Part shown: positions 27,465 to 34,760 of the stretch, in pieces
Numbering within the stretch: the stretch's first letter is position 1
Layout of the letters: each line of letters begins with the position of its first letter
DNA from: Gardnerella vaginalis
Lineage (GTDB): Bacteria; Actinomycetota; Actinomycetes; Actinomycetales; Bifidobacteriaceae
DNA: 64,000 bases
Reading direction: 5' to 3'
NCBI RefSeq assembly: GCF_040427915.1
Contig: NZ_JBETXJ010000002.1
Span: forward strand, 620,001 to 684,000
Notes under the pieces: model-generated
Told to the model about the DNA's origin: nothing
Seen by the model: the letters and a program-made list of their open reading frames with translations, nothing else
The model's database searches: none
Program-made: the position numbers and the translations under genes

Positions 27465-28118
27465 TTATATGTCATGCGAATATTTTGCGAGCGCAGCAAG
27501 CGCCTGCATTCGACTTCGGACTTGAAGTTTTCCATAAATACGCCGTAAATGCGTGTTTACTGTTGAAACTTTCACATTAAGCTGATCTGCAATCTCTTTC
27601 GTAGAATACCCCTGTTTGCACAAGCGCATAATTTCCGATTCTTGAGGAGACAAAACTGAAGTCTTCGGAAGTTGAGAAATCATATTAAATGATTCTTGCG
27701 GAGTGTGAAAATAGTCAATATATTTTGGCAATTCTGGGCAACCGTAGCTTGTTGTGCGCGATTGGATAGCTGCAACTACGTCTGCTAAATTGTCTTTATG
27801 CACTAACGCTTGACCACCCGCCTTAGAAACTTGCAATACGTATTCATCCAGCATGTAGGAAGTAATGCCAATTAAAACAATATTGCTATTGCGCTCGCGA
27901 ATTGCCTTAATTACATCAACACCACTCATTTCTCTCATTGACATATCTACTAAAAGTACGTCAGGAGTATTTTCTGTAACGCAACGATGAATAGCTTGTT
28001 TTGCAGAAGAACACATCCATGCACAAACAAAGTTTTCAGGCAAACGACTTTTCAGAAGGAGTTGCATATATCGCAATACAAGCGTGTCATTATCAACAAT
28101 TGCGTAAGTAGTGTTCAT
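27465..28118 (-). CDS. LuxR/NarL-family response regulator 2
   Basis: A 217-residue regulator, paralogous to the one at 24095. The receiver carries IVDNDT and phospho-Asp site LVDMSMREMSGVDV; the linker TPQESF is shared; the HTH is LSPQESEIMRLCKQGYSTKEIADQL. Second gene of a minus-strand operon: PH-like protein, this regulator, kinase 2, with 34-bp gaps. Confidence 0.92.
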   Translation of the reverse strand: MNTTYAIVDNDTLVLRYMQLLLKSRLPENFVCAWMCSSAKQAIHRCVTENTPDVLLVDMSMREMSGVDVIKAIRERNSNIVLIGITSYMLDEYVLQVSKAGGQALVHKDNLADVVAAIQSRTTSYGCPELPKYIDYFHTPQESFNMISQLPKTSVLSPQESEIMRLCKQGYSTKEIADQLNVKVSTVNTHLRRIYGKLQVRSRMQALAALAKYSHDI

Positions 28119-28152
28119 ACAATATATGGTATCTTGTTTTGGAATCCACTTA

Positions 28153-28614
28153 TCAAGAGATGTGCGATTGTATTGTTTTTCTCAAATTATCAAGATTGTA
28201 CACATTAAAGTGCCATACGCTAGCACTTTCCGTTGGCACACTCCATTCTTCGGTTTTGCCATTCGCAGTAAAACGAATTATTTGAGTTGTTGGTTTACTT
28301 ATAACTTCAAAATTAGTGAGTTGATTCCACGCAATACGACGAAGATACTTATCGTCTAATTTAGCTAGATTACCCGAGCCTAAAATGACATTCGGATTAA
28401 CAACAATAAACTCATTATTAGTGGCAGCGACAATACGTGTAGCAGTACCTTCCATGGCGTACCACAGCGTGTTGAAGACAAACAATTTTAGTAAATCTTT
28501 CCACCAAGGGTTGTACTTCATAGTAAGCACATATGTTTTACCAACTGAAAGATTATGCGCTTTAAAGTACTTAACAATATCCTCTTCTCTTATACCGCGC
28601 AAAGGATTAGTCAT
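28153..28614 (-). CDS. PH-like-domain protein
   Basis: A 153-residue soluble protein. The C-terminal two thirds (about 50-150) look like a bacterial PH/YokE-type beta barrel: RIVAATNNEFIVVNPNVILGSG, then RRIAWNQLTNFEVISK and QIIRFTANGKTEEWSVP. The ATG at 28614 has the excellent RBS AAGGAGGTG; a GTG nine bases upstream overlaps it and is rejected. First gene of the operon with regulator 2 and kinase 2. Confidence 0.8.
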   Translation of the reverse strand: MTNPLRGIREEDIVKYFKAHNLSVGKTYVLTMKYNPWWKDLLKLFVFNTLWYAMEGTATRIVAATNNEFIVVNPNVILGSGNLAKLDDKYLRRIAWNQLTNFEVISKPTTQIIRFTANGKTEEWSVPTESASVWHFNVYNLDNLRKTIQSHIS

Positions 28615-29057
28615 AATAAGCACCTCCTTGTGATTCTTGTTTTGTGAATTACCAACATGCTAACGTTCAAATTTTATCTACACAAATAGGCGTACTTATT
28701 TTTAACGATAGCGTTTTTAGAAAACTTTTTAAAAACTTTTACTATTAGCAGTTTGTATGTTCTCAACAATCAACATTTAAGAATATTTCCGTTTTGGAAC
28801 TATTTTTAGATATCCGCGTACTTATGGAGTTATCGTGGCAGTTTTTGCTAGATTTGCAATTTCTGCCACGATAACTTGCTTAAAAAATATGGTTATACAA
28901 AAGGAATAACATTTTCAAGCGTACTTGATGAAATTATAAACTTATTGAACGTTCTTAACGCTAAGCAAAATGACTAAATTTTGTATCCATTGGCGACAAA
29001 GCGACAATTCTGGCGACATAAAAATGTCTCTTTGCGTCATATCTCTCATGTTCATTC
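28615..29057. other. Divergent intergenic region between the PH-like and DUF2089 genes
   Basis: About 440 bp, A+T-rich, without a gene. It contains one 47-bp palindrome (28829-28875) and a short TATCCGCGTACTTATGG block before it, which recurs inverted beside the copy at 34585. Confidence 0.6.
28829..28875. repeat. 47-bp GTTATCGTGGCA palindrome, copy 2
   Basis: Same length and arms as copy 1. The adjoining sequence (28811-28828) recurs in reverse beside copy 4 at 34632-34650, so copies 2 and 4 belong to one longer inverted repeat. Confidence 0.85.
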
Positions 29058-29086
29058 TTGACAAACTCACACAACAACTTTAATAT
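29058..29086 (+). promoter_or_regulatory. Sigma-70-type promoter of the DUF2089 operon
   Basis: TTGACA (29058-29063), 17-bp spacer, TAATAT (29081-29086). An inverted repeat AACTTTAAT (29076-29084)/ATTAAAGTT (29108-29116) overlaps the -10 box and start region, a plausible operator. Confidence 0.75.
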
Positions 29087-29140
29087 TTTTAATAAAAGTT
29101 TAATTTAATTAAAGTTTTATAGGTTGACGAAAGGGGTGAT

Positions 29141-29434
29141 ATGGATCATATTCCAAAATGGATGGCTAATCTCACAGACGAAGATATGTCGTTTATAAAG
29201 AACTTTGTATTATCGTCTGGATCGTTAAAAGAAATGTCGCAAATGTATCAAGTCTCTTACCCAACGATGAGAATCAGGCTTAACAGGCTCATTGAAAAAC
29301 TGCGTATAAGCGACAATGAACCAGAAGACCCATTCGTTCTTTTAGTAAAGAGTCTTGCTATTGACGATAAATACGACGTTGACACAGCTCGAACACTCAT
29401 AAACGAATATAGAAAAAGAAAGGATGAATCATGA
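29141..29434 (+). CDS. DUF2089-family probable DNA-binding protein
   Basis: A 97-residue protein. It has the characteristic opening IPKWMANLTDEDMSFIKNFV, then SSGSLKEMSQMYQVSYPTMR, a helix-turn-helix with the sequence pattern of this family. RBS AAAGGGGTG precedes ATG 29141. Overlaps the tiny membrane-protein gene by 4 bp (ATGA). A role as transcriptional regulator is inferred from the HTH. Confidence 0.85.
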   Translation: MDHIPKWMANLTDEDMSFIKNFVLSSGSLKEMSQMYQVSYPTMRIRLNRLIEKLRISDNEPEDPFVLLVKSLAIDDKYDVDTARTLINEYRKRKDES

Positions 29435-29604
29435 GCTATGCATTATTTGGTCCAATAATTGACATTCTTATCGCACTTGCCATATGTGCTTTAGTGTTCT
29501 TTATCGCAAGAAGTCTTATTCGCTATGCGCATTCTCTTAAGAAAGACGATAAGTCATCTAAGCAGTCTGCAGAAGATAAAAGAATTGCATTACAAGACTT
29601 ATAA
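29431..29604 (+). CDS. 57-residue single-span membrane protein
   Basis: ATG 29431 overlaps the DUF2089 stop and is preceded by AAAGGATG. The product has one N-terminal transmembrane helix (about 8-28, IIDILIALAICALVFFIARS) and a charged, Lys/Asp/Ser-rich cytoplasmic tail. Translational coupling argues that it is real. It could act as a membrane anchor or anti-regulator for the DUF2089 protein; that is inference. Confidence 0.75.
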   Translation: MSYALFGPIIDILIALAICALVFFIARSLIRYAHSLKKDDKSSKQSAEDKRIALQDL

Positions 29605-29612
29605 AACACAAA

Positions 29613-29626
29613 ACTGCCACGATAAC
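29613..29626. repeat. Half copy of the 47-bp palindrome
   Basis: ACTGCCACGATAAC matches one arm of the 47-bp element; the other arm is missing. Between two convergent operons. Confidence 0.6.
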
Positions 29627-29661
29627 TCGAATTTTAACAAGAAAGAAGAGAAGCAATGCAA

Positions 29662-30333
29662 CTACCGAGCTAGCGCCTCAATATGCAACACACGATCACA
29701 CCGCTGAGCAATCAAAGGATCATGCGTCACTACAAGCAATGTCTTGTTATATTCTTTATTCATCGCTTGCAATTGCGCAAACACTTTATCAGCAAGATCT
29801 CTATCAAGTGAACCCGTCGGCTCATCTGCCAAAATCAACGAGCCAGGTTTCAGCATTGCACGAGCAATCGCAACTCGCTGCTGTTCACCACCAGAAAGCA
29901 CAGCAATACGGTCATTTTTAGCATACTCAATATTGAGTTCAGCAAGAACTGCATCAATCATTTGGTGTTTAACAGACTTTGACTCTTTATTATATGCCAT
30001 CGCAATCCACAAATTATCAAGCACAGTTCGATCATTGAGCAATGCAAACGATTGAAATAAATAGCTAATATGATAACGACGTAACTTGGTAGCAGCAACG
30101 GAATTAATAGCTGGAAGTTCTTTGCCAGCAATCTTTATTTCACCTTTATCATAGGTTTCAAGCATGCCGAGAATGTTGAGAATAGTGGATTTTCCAGAGC
30201 CAGAAGCCCCCATGATTGCTAACGATTCTCCTTGTTGCACACTAAAACTAAGATTATGTAAAACCGGTCGATTTCCATATGATTTATAAAGATTGCGTAC
30301 ACTTATTAAAGGTTCAATACCATTGTTTTGCAT
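29662..30333 (-). CDS. ABC transporter ATPase (bacteriocin-export type)
   Basis: A 223-residue ATPase: Walker A GASGSGKST, signature LSGGEQQR, Walker B LILADEPTGSLD and switch VVTHD. The ATG at 30333 lies behind AAAGGAG, which overlaps the permease stop; a TTG six bases upstream is rejected. It forms a transporter with the 732-residue permease encoded just before it. This ATPase/permease pairing is the one annotated as putative bacteriocin export. Confidence 0.9.
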   Translation of the reverse strand: MQNNGIEPLISVRNLYKSYGNRPVLHNLSFSVQQGESLAIMGASGSGKSTILNILGMLETYDKGEIKIAGKELPAINSVAATKLRRYHISYLFQSFALLNDRTVLDNLWIAMAYNKESKSVKHQMIDAVLAELNIEYAKNDRIAVLSGGEQQRVAIARAMLKPGSLILADEPTGSLDRDLADKVFAQLQAMNKEYNKTLLVVTHDPLIAQRCDRVLHIEALAR

Positions 30334-30339
30334 TATCAA

Positions 30340-32538
30340 CTACTCCTTTACCATAGAAGTAATGTGTTTATTACTCAAATAATATGTTTGTATCGTTAAT
30401 AATATGAGTTCAATAATTGCCGAAATCAGCACATATATCATGCCAGAACGAGTACGTTCAATCGAAGCAATAACAAAAAGTACTCCTTGAACGATTCCTA
30501 CAAGCAAGAACGGCATAGAAAATATGCGTAATAGCGAAAAACCAAGCAATCGTTTCACTGCAATACTTTCTTGATAACATGCTGCAAACATAGCAATAAC
30601 CGCTATAAGCAATATCAACATAAGTAGGGTAATAAGCAGAATTACACTACCAAACAATTGCAACGTCTGCATAATCGTCTTTTGATAGCCTGCAATGCAT
30701 TCTCCTACTTGTAAGAATTGAAGATGATTATCATCAAGATGATACCGTGCAGTATAAGCGTCGCTCAGATATCGAGCTGCTGCTTGATCATTCAATTTAA
30801 TGTAACTATTGTCAAGGCCGCCAGCAAGTAATGATTCACTTTCAGATGCATTCAAATTATCACTTGTCGCATAAAAAATAATAGGATCTTTTACAATAAC
30901 CTTATGATGAATATCTGTGGACCAGTTAAACCACTCGCGAGAAGGATGATACGTGCGGAATGCGAATTGTGGATGCATAGTAAACTTGGTCGAAACATCA
31001 GTAGACGTTAAGTTGTCTGACTCTTGAAGCCACCGCCTCATCGAAGTCTGCTCTTGAGGATTATACGTATCGGGAATGAAGTAGATGCGCACACCCTGAC
31101 GAGCAAGGTTTTTGACCTCGTTATTTACAGTAAACCCTTGATCTTGCAAGTACTTAGGTGATGCCACAAACGACCAGAATGGCTTAGAAGGTACATGCTT
31201 ATATACGCTACCATTGCGCCAATCTTGTAGTATATCTGCATCAAAGAAGCTTGTGTAAATAAGCCTTACTCCTGGCTTATCCTCAATGGAACGATACCAT
31301 GCAAAAGCATCTTTGGCGTACTGCGTCGATTGACCAGATACCGAAGCACCATCTTGCCCTACAAGACGGTGATACATAATTCTCTGGTTTAATACAGGAT
31401 GCCACAAACGAGCAACTTCCACACTTTTCTCCAACTCGCCTATTGGCCCATCTATGCTATGCACACCTTCTAATACGCATGTTGATGCAATAGCATAAAC
31501 GAGTGCAAGAGCAATAAGCATACCGCGTTTGGTGATACGATTACGAATTGCATCTACTGGTTTTACAGAAATAATCATCAAAATGACTAATGCACTGAGA
31601 AGCAACACAACTGCAATAACTGGCAACGCTATAACCAGCGCCTGCATTAACAATTGAATATTCCATATAAATCCGCGAGTAAATAAACTCATCACGATAC
31701 AAACAAGAGGATATACGGCGAGCGTTGAAACAAGTATCGGCATAAGATGACGCAAAGCAAACGATGAACGCGACCAACCCAGCAATAAGTAGCTTCCCAA
31801 TGTTCTATACGAAAGATACCCATCAGCAATTATCGTAATGCCAAGAAGCAACACTGTTACAATGCAGACAATAATAAAAGTAAGTTGATTAAAACTATTG
31901 GATCGTGCTATTCCAGATTTTCCACGTTGAAAATCTTGGTAGGTTGTACTAGCGATGCGAGCAGCTTGAGTAACTAATGCATGGTAGTCTCGATTGGAAA
32001 GTCCCACAATCCTGTAATCGCCAAGCTTTGTTTTACTATTGTCGACGAGGGCATCTAATTGACGAACAACTAAACGCGAACCCTCAATGGAAATAGCGGG
32101 CAGATCAGCAAGCATATCTGCTTTTGCCATATCAAGTCCAAGCGTTTTGCTACTTTCGCTGTGCAATAATTGCGTAAAGGCATGCGATGTCAGAATCGGC
32201 GTTCCGAGATACGACAAAGTGAGCAAATCATCTTTACCCCGCGGATTGCCAAATATGCCAAGCTCAAAACCATCTACACCAGCATCACTAGCCGCTAGGC
32301 GCATATCATTACGAACCACAAAAGCATTATGCTGAGCAACAGTCTTCTTGAGTAATGCATAAATTTGATCAGCTTTGTCTTCTGTCACACCGCGCAATGA
32401 AAAAAGGCGACTCGTTTGTGGATATATAGCAATACAATCGCTCAAGGAGTCACTCATTCTTGTCAAACCTAGCAGCGATGCAAATAATGCAAGCAGAAGA
32501 ACAAGTGCGCATGACAATGAACGCAACAATCGAGACAT
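30340..32538 (-). CDS. Bacteriocin-associated (DUF1430-type) ABC permease
   Basis: A 732-residue membrane protein. One N-terminal helix (about 8-28) is followed by an extracytoplasmic domain, a group of about four helices (residues 220-365), a second large extracytoplasmic region and about three C-terminal helices. The length and duplicated FtsX-like layout fit the bacteriocin-associated integral membrane family. It is preceded by the micro-peptide gene at 32574-32666 and followed by its ATPase. The family call is by architecture and neighbours, not by alignment. Confidence 0.8.
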   Translation of the reverse strand: MSRLLRSLSCALVLLLALFASLLGLTRMSDSLSDCIAIYPQTSRLFSLRGVTEDKADQIYALLKKTVAQHNAFVVRNDMRLAASDAGVDGFELGIFGNPRGKDDLLTLSYLGTPILTSHAFTQLLHSESSKTLGLDMAKADMLADLPAISIEGSRLVVRQLDALVDNSKTKLGDYRIVGLSNRDYHALVTQAARIASTTYQDFQRGKSGIARSNSFNQLTFIIVCIVTVLLLGITIIADGYLSYRTLGSYLLLGWSRSSFALRHLMPILVSTLAVYPLVCIVMSLFTRGFIWNIQLLMQALVIALPVIAVVLLLSALVILMIISVKPVDAIRNRITKRGMLIALALVYAIASTCVLEGVHSIDGPIGELEKSVEVARLWHPVLNQRIMYHRLVGQDGASVSGQSTQYAKDAFAWYRSIEDKPGVRLIYTSFFDADILQDWRNGSVYKHVPSKPFWSFVASPKYLQDQGFTVNNEVKNLARQGVRIYFIPDTYNPQEQTSMRRWLQESDNLTSTDVSTKFTMHPQFAFRTYHPSREWFNWSTDIHHKVIVKDPIIFYATSDNLNASESESLLAGGLDNSYIKLNDQAAARYLSDAYTARYHLDDNHLQFLQVGECIAGYQKTIMQTLQLFGSVILLITLLMLILLIAVIAMFAACYQESIAVKRLLGFSLLRIFSMPFLLVGIVQGVLFVIASIERTRSGMIYVLISAIIELILLTIQTYYLSNKHITSMVKE

Positions 32539-32573
32539 CGCATCCCCTATGATAAGTTATTCATACATACAGA

Positions 32574-32666
32574 TTATTTGCAATCCCAATAGGCAGTAGC
32601 ACATGGCACCAATGCCATGGAAACTGCTAGTACTACTGTCGATACAATACGTGAAATTTTCTTCAT
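32574..32666 (-). CDS. 30-residue secreted micro-peptide
   Basis: A 30-codon gene with a very good RBS (TTGGAGGT, 6 bp before the ATG at 32666) and a strong promoter. The product is almost entirely a signal peptide: a basic start MKKISR, a hydrophobic core and a likely cleavage site ATA, leaving the pentapeptide YWDCK. It ends 35 bp before the ABC permease. It could be a peptide signal released by signal peptidase, a minimal bacteriocin-like product, or a regulatory leader peptide. Lactococcin 972-type bacteriocins, the usual partner of such transporters, are about 90 residues, and there is no room for one here. Confidence 0.7.
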   Translation of the reverse strand: MKKISRIVSTVVLAVSMALVPCATAYWDCK

Positions 32667-32689
32667 CGTAAACCTCCAACTTATTTGTC

Positions 32690-32699
32690 GGGGGGGGGG
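32690..32699 (-). repeat. G10/C10 homopolymer in the 5' leader of the micro-peptide gene
   Basis: Ten consecutive G on the plus strand (C in the transcript), between promoter and RBS. GGGAGGC just upstream in the transcript could pair with it, so tract length might alter a leader hairpin. Confidence 0.8.
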
Positions 32700-32718
32700 C
32701 AATGTGCCTCCCACTAAC

Positions 32719-32747
32719 ATGATAGATTTACTTGTTTGTTGCGTCAA
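32719..32747 (-). promoter_or_regulatory. Sigma-70-type promoter of the micro-peptide/ABC operon
   Basis: On the minus strand TTGACG (32742-32747), 17-bp spacer, TATCAT (32719-32724). The leader of about 45 nt carries the C10 tract. Confidence 0.75.
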
Positions 32748-32795
32748 CAAGAAATGTTAAGGATGCGTTTTAATCGAGTATTTGGACCTATTTCA

Positions 32796-32941
32796 ATCGA
32801 GTACTTGGACGAACCTTTGCGCAGCAGATGCAAGTAGGCGGTTAATCTGTGACGCATAATGCTGTTCCGTTGTTATGTTATACGAGTTATCGTGGCAAAA
32901 ATTGCAAAATTAGCAAAAACTGCCACGATAACGCATGATTT
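32796..32941 (-). repeat. About 145-bp inverted repeat, right copy
   Basis: Matches the complement of 26072-26220 over almost its whole length with scattered substitutions. Lies immediately upstream of the micro-peptide promoter. It contains a 47-bp palindrome. Confidence 0.8.
32886..32932. repeat. 47-bp GTTATCGTGGCA palindrome, copy 3
   Basis: Same 47-bp length and terminal arms as the other copies; downstream of the AAA ATPase gene and within the right-hand 145-bp inverted repeat. Confidence 0.85.
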
Positions 32942-32978
32942 CGGCTGCGCGATATAGTATGTAACTATTGTCTCGTAA

Positions 32979-34430
32979 TCAGTTAAAAAACATTGTTTGT
33001 GCGTCAACAAAGTTGATGCTTGTTTTAGCATGACGAGGATTGTAAGAAGTTGGATACTTTGTAAAAAGCATAAATATTTTCTTATAATCGCGATTTTTTG
33101 CATTCTCAACTAAAGTTGCTCGCTGCAACAACTTGCTCACTGTTTCAGCTTCGTTGAGATTATTACGCCACTTACATTCTGCAATAAGAAGCTGCTTGTT
33201 AATATCGTCTTCTGCAACAATATCGATATCAGTTTGTTCGCGCGCAATAGGATCAGCACCCCACCATTTACCTAACTTAGTTGGCAAAAAGTCCATTCTG
33301 CCAATTTTGCATTGGCGCACAATCCACTGTTCGCACATTTTCTCAAACTGTTGACCTACAAAAGTGCTAAACACTTCATGTTCGCCACCAAGAACGCTAC
33401 TTGCGGCAGCGATTGAAAGTCCGCGTTCGATCAATCCTTTATTAGGTGCTACAAACCTATACCAATACGCAAAAAATGGGTCACAAATCTGCCATAATCC
33501 TTTTTTACAATGAAGTGGATTCATGCCGAATGGAATATTTCTTTCAATTAATCCAAGGCCTTCTAATGTTTTCAAATACACGTTCACCGATGTAGCTGGC
33601 AATCCAATACGATCCGATATCAAAGTCGGAGTATTGCATCCCGTAGCAAGAGCATTTAGCACACTATTGTATGTTGACGGATCGCGCAATTCCTGGCGCA
33701 TAAGCATGTCTGGTTCAGCGTACAAAATTCCCGAAATGTTAAAACATAATTGCTCAAGATTTTCCGCAAACGAAGACTTATTATCTAACTGCTCAATATA
33801 GTATGGTGTTCCTCCAAGAGATGCAAAATAGTTGATTTTATCTTCCCAAGTAGCATTATTTGGCATAAGCTCAGATGCTTCAAAAAGATTAAATGGTTGT
33901 AAGCGAATCTGTGCGGTACGCCTTCCGTAAAGTGGACTCTTTTTGCCAAGCACTTCACTTTCCATGAATCCTTCGTTACTGCCGCACAAAATAAGAGTCA
34001 TGTTCGTGTTCTTAAATTTATGATCTATTGCGACTTGGAATGTTGACGCTAAGGATTTATCTGCTTGAGCTGCGTACGGAAATTCGTCGAAAACTAGAAT
34101 AAGTGGAGATTGAGAAGCGCTTTGATTTGCGTTGTTAGATTGTTTCGCAACAAAATCGAGAGCGTCGTTCCAATTATTAAACGATCCTGTAGTTGACGGT
34201 AGATTGAAGAAGTCGTACACAACGCGCGAGAAATCACGTAAATTCTCGATATTGGTTTGTTCGCGAGCAGTAAAAAGTATTGCGCGCTTATTTTTACAAA
34301 ATTGTGAAATAAGCGAAGTTTTTCCTATTCGTCTTCGGCCATAAACTATTGCCATCTGGAACGAGTGTTTGCTGCTTTCATACAATTTTTCCAGTACTTG
34401 CAACTCGTCTTGTCTGCCAACAAAAACCAT
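32979..34430 (-). CDS. AAA ATPase with DUF234 C-terminal domain
   Basis: A 483-residue protein. The N-terminal P-loop domain opens FVGRQDELQVLEKLYE, with Walker A GRRRIGKTSL and Walker B LILVFDEFPY. A winged-helix-like middle is followed by a C-terminal DUF234 domain with nuclease-like features (DIDIVAEDDINKQLLIAECKW). RBS GGTGGAAT precedes the ATG at 34430. This family is scattered in bacterial and archaeal genomes; its function is unknown, though the C-terminal EHK/ECK motif recalls PD-(D/E)xK nucleases. Confidence 0.85.
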   Translation of the reverse strand: MVFVGRQDELQVLEKLYESSKHSFQMAIVYGRRRIGKTSLISQFCKNKRAILFTAREQTNIENLRDFSRVVYDFFNLPSTTGSFNNWNDALDFVAKQSNNANQSASQSPLILVFDEFPYAAQADKSLASTFQVAIDHKFKNTNMTLILCGSNEGFMESEVLGKKSPLYGRRTAQIRLQPFNLFEASELMPNNATWEDKINYFASLGGTPYYIEQLDNKSSFAENLEQLCFNISGILYAEPDMLMRQELRDPSTYNSVLNALATGCNTPTLISDRIGLPATSVNVYLKTLEGLGLIERNIPFGMNPLHCKKGLWQICDPFFAYWYRFVAPNKGLIERGLSIAAASSVLGGEHEVFSTFVGQQFEKMCEQWIVRQCKIGRMDFLPTKLGKWWGADPIAREQTDIDIVAEDDINKQLLIAECKWRNNLNEAETVSKLLQRATLVENAKNRDYKKIFMLFTKYPTSYNPRHAKTSINFVDAQTMFFN

Positions 34431-34693
34431 ATTCCACCTGCCGCTATGCCAATAATTGCAATATTTTTCAGCGCATCTTCTGGCTGCCGAATCTGCGCTC
34501 TAGTTAATATAATCGCGATTATTATAATCATAATTATAATAATCTAAATTATATTATTTTGCAATATACTCAACGCAACCGCACGTTATCGTGGCAGTTT
34601 TTGCGATTTTTGCAATTTCTGCCACGATAACGCCATAAGTACGCGGATATTTAAGAATAGTTACAAAATGTAAACGTTCTTAAATAATTAAAT
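34431..34693. other. A+T-rich intergenic region upstream of the AAA ATPase
   Basis: Contains a very A+T-rich stretch (about 34500-34560, TTATAATCATAATTATAATAAT) and palindrome copy 4. No gene seen. Confidence 0.5.
34585..34631. repeat. 47-bp GTTATCGTGGCA palindrome, copy 4
   Basis: Same arms and length as copies 1-3. The following CCATAAGTACGCGGATAT (34632-34649) is the complement of the block before copy 2. Confidence 0.85.
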
Positions 34694-34733
34694 AAAAAAA
34701 AGAGGTTGCTTATGAAAAGTGCATAAGCAACCT
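34694..34733 (-). terminator. Rho-independent terminator of nrdHIEF
   Basis: AGGTTGCTTATG (34703-34714) and its perfect complement (34722-34733). On the minus strand eight T follow. Confidence 0.9.
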
Positions 34734-34760
34734 GATTAATTATCGACTAGTGTCTAGTGA

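Noticed and set aside
32538..32720. Lactococcin 972-like bacteriocin gene upstream of the ABC permease
   Set aside because: Only a 30-codon gene fits; after its stop there are 35 bp before the permease. An upstream in-frame ATG at 32720 overlaps the -10 box and cannot be in the mRNA.
26072..32941. Insertion sequence or integron
   Set aside because: Inverted repeats are present, but there is no transposase, integrase or target-site duplication that I can identify.
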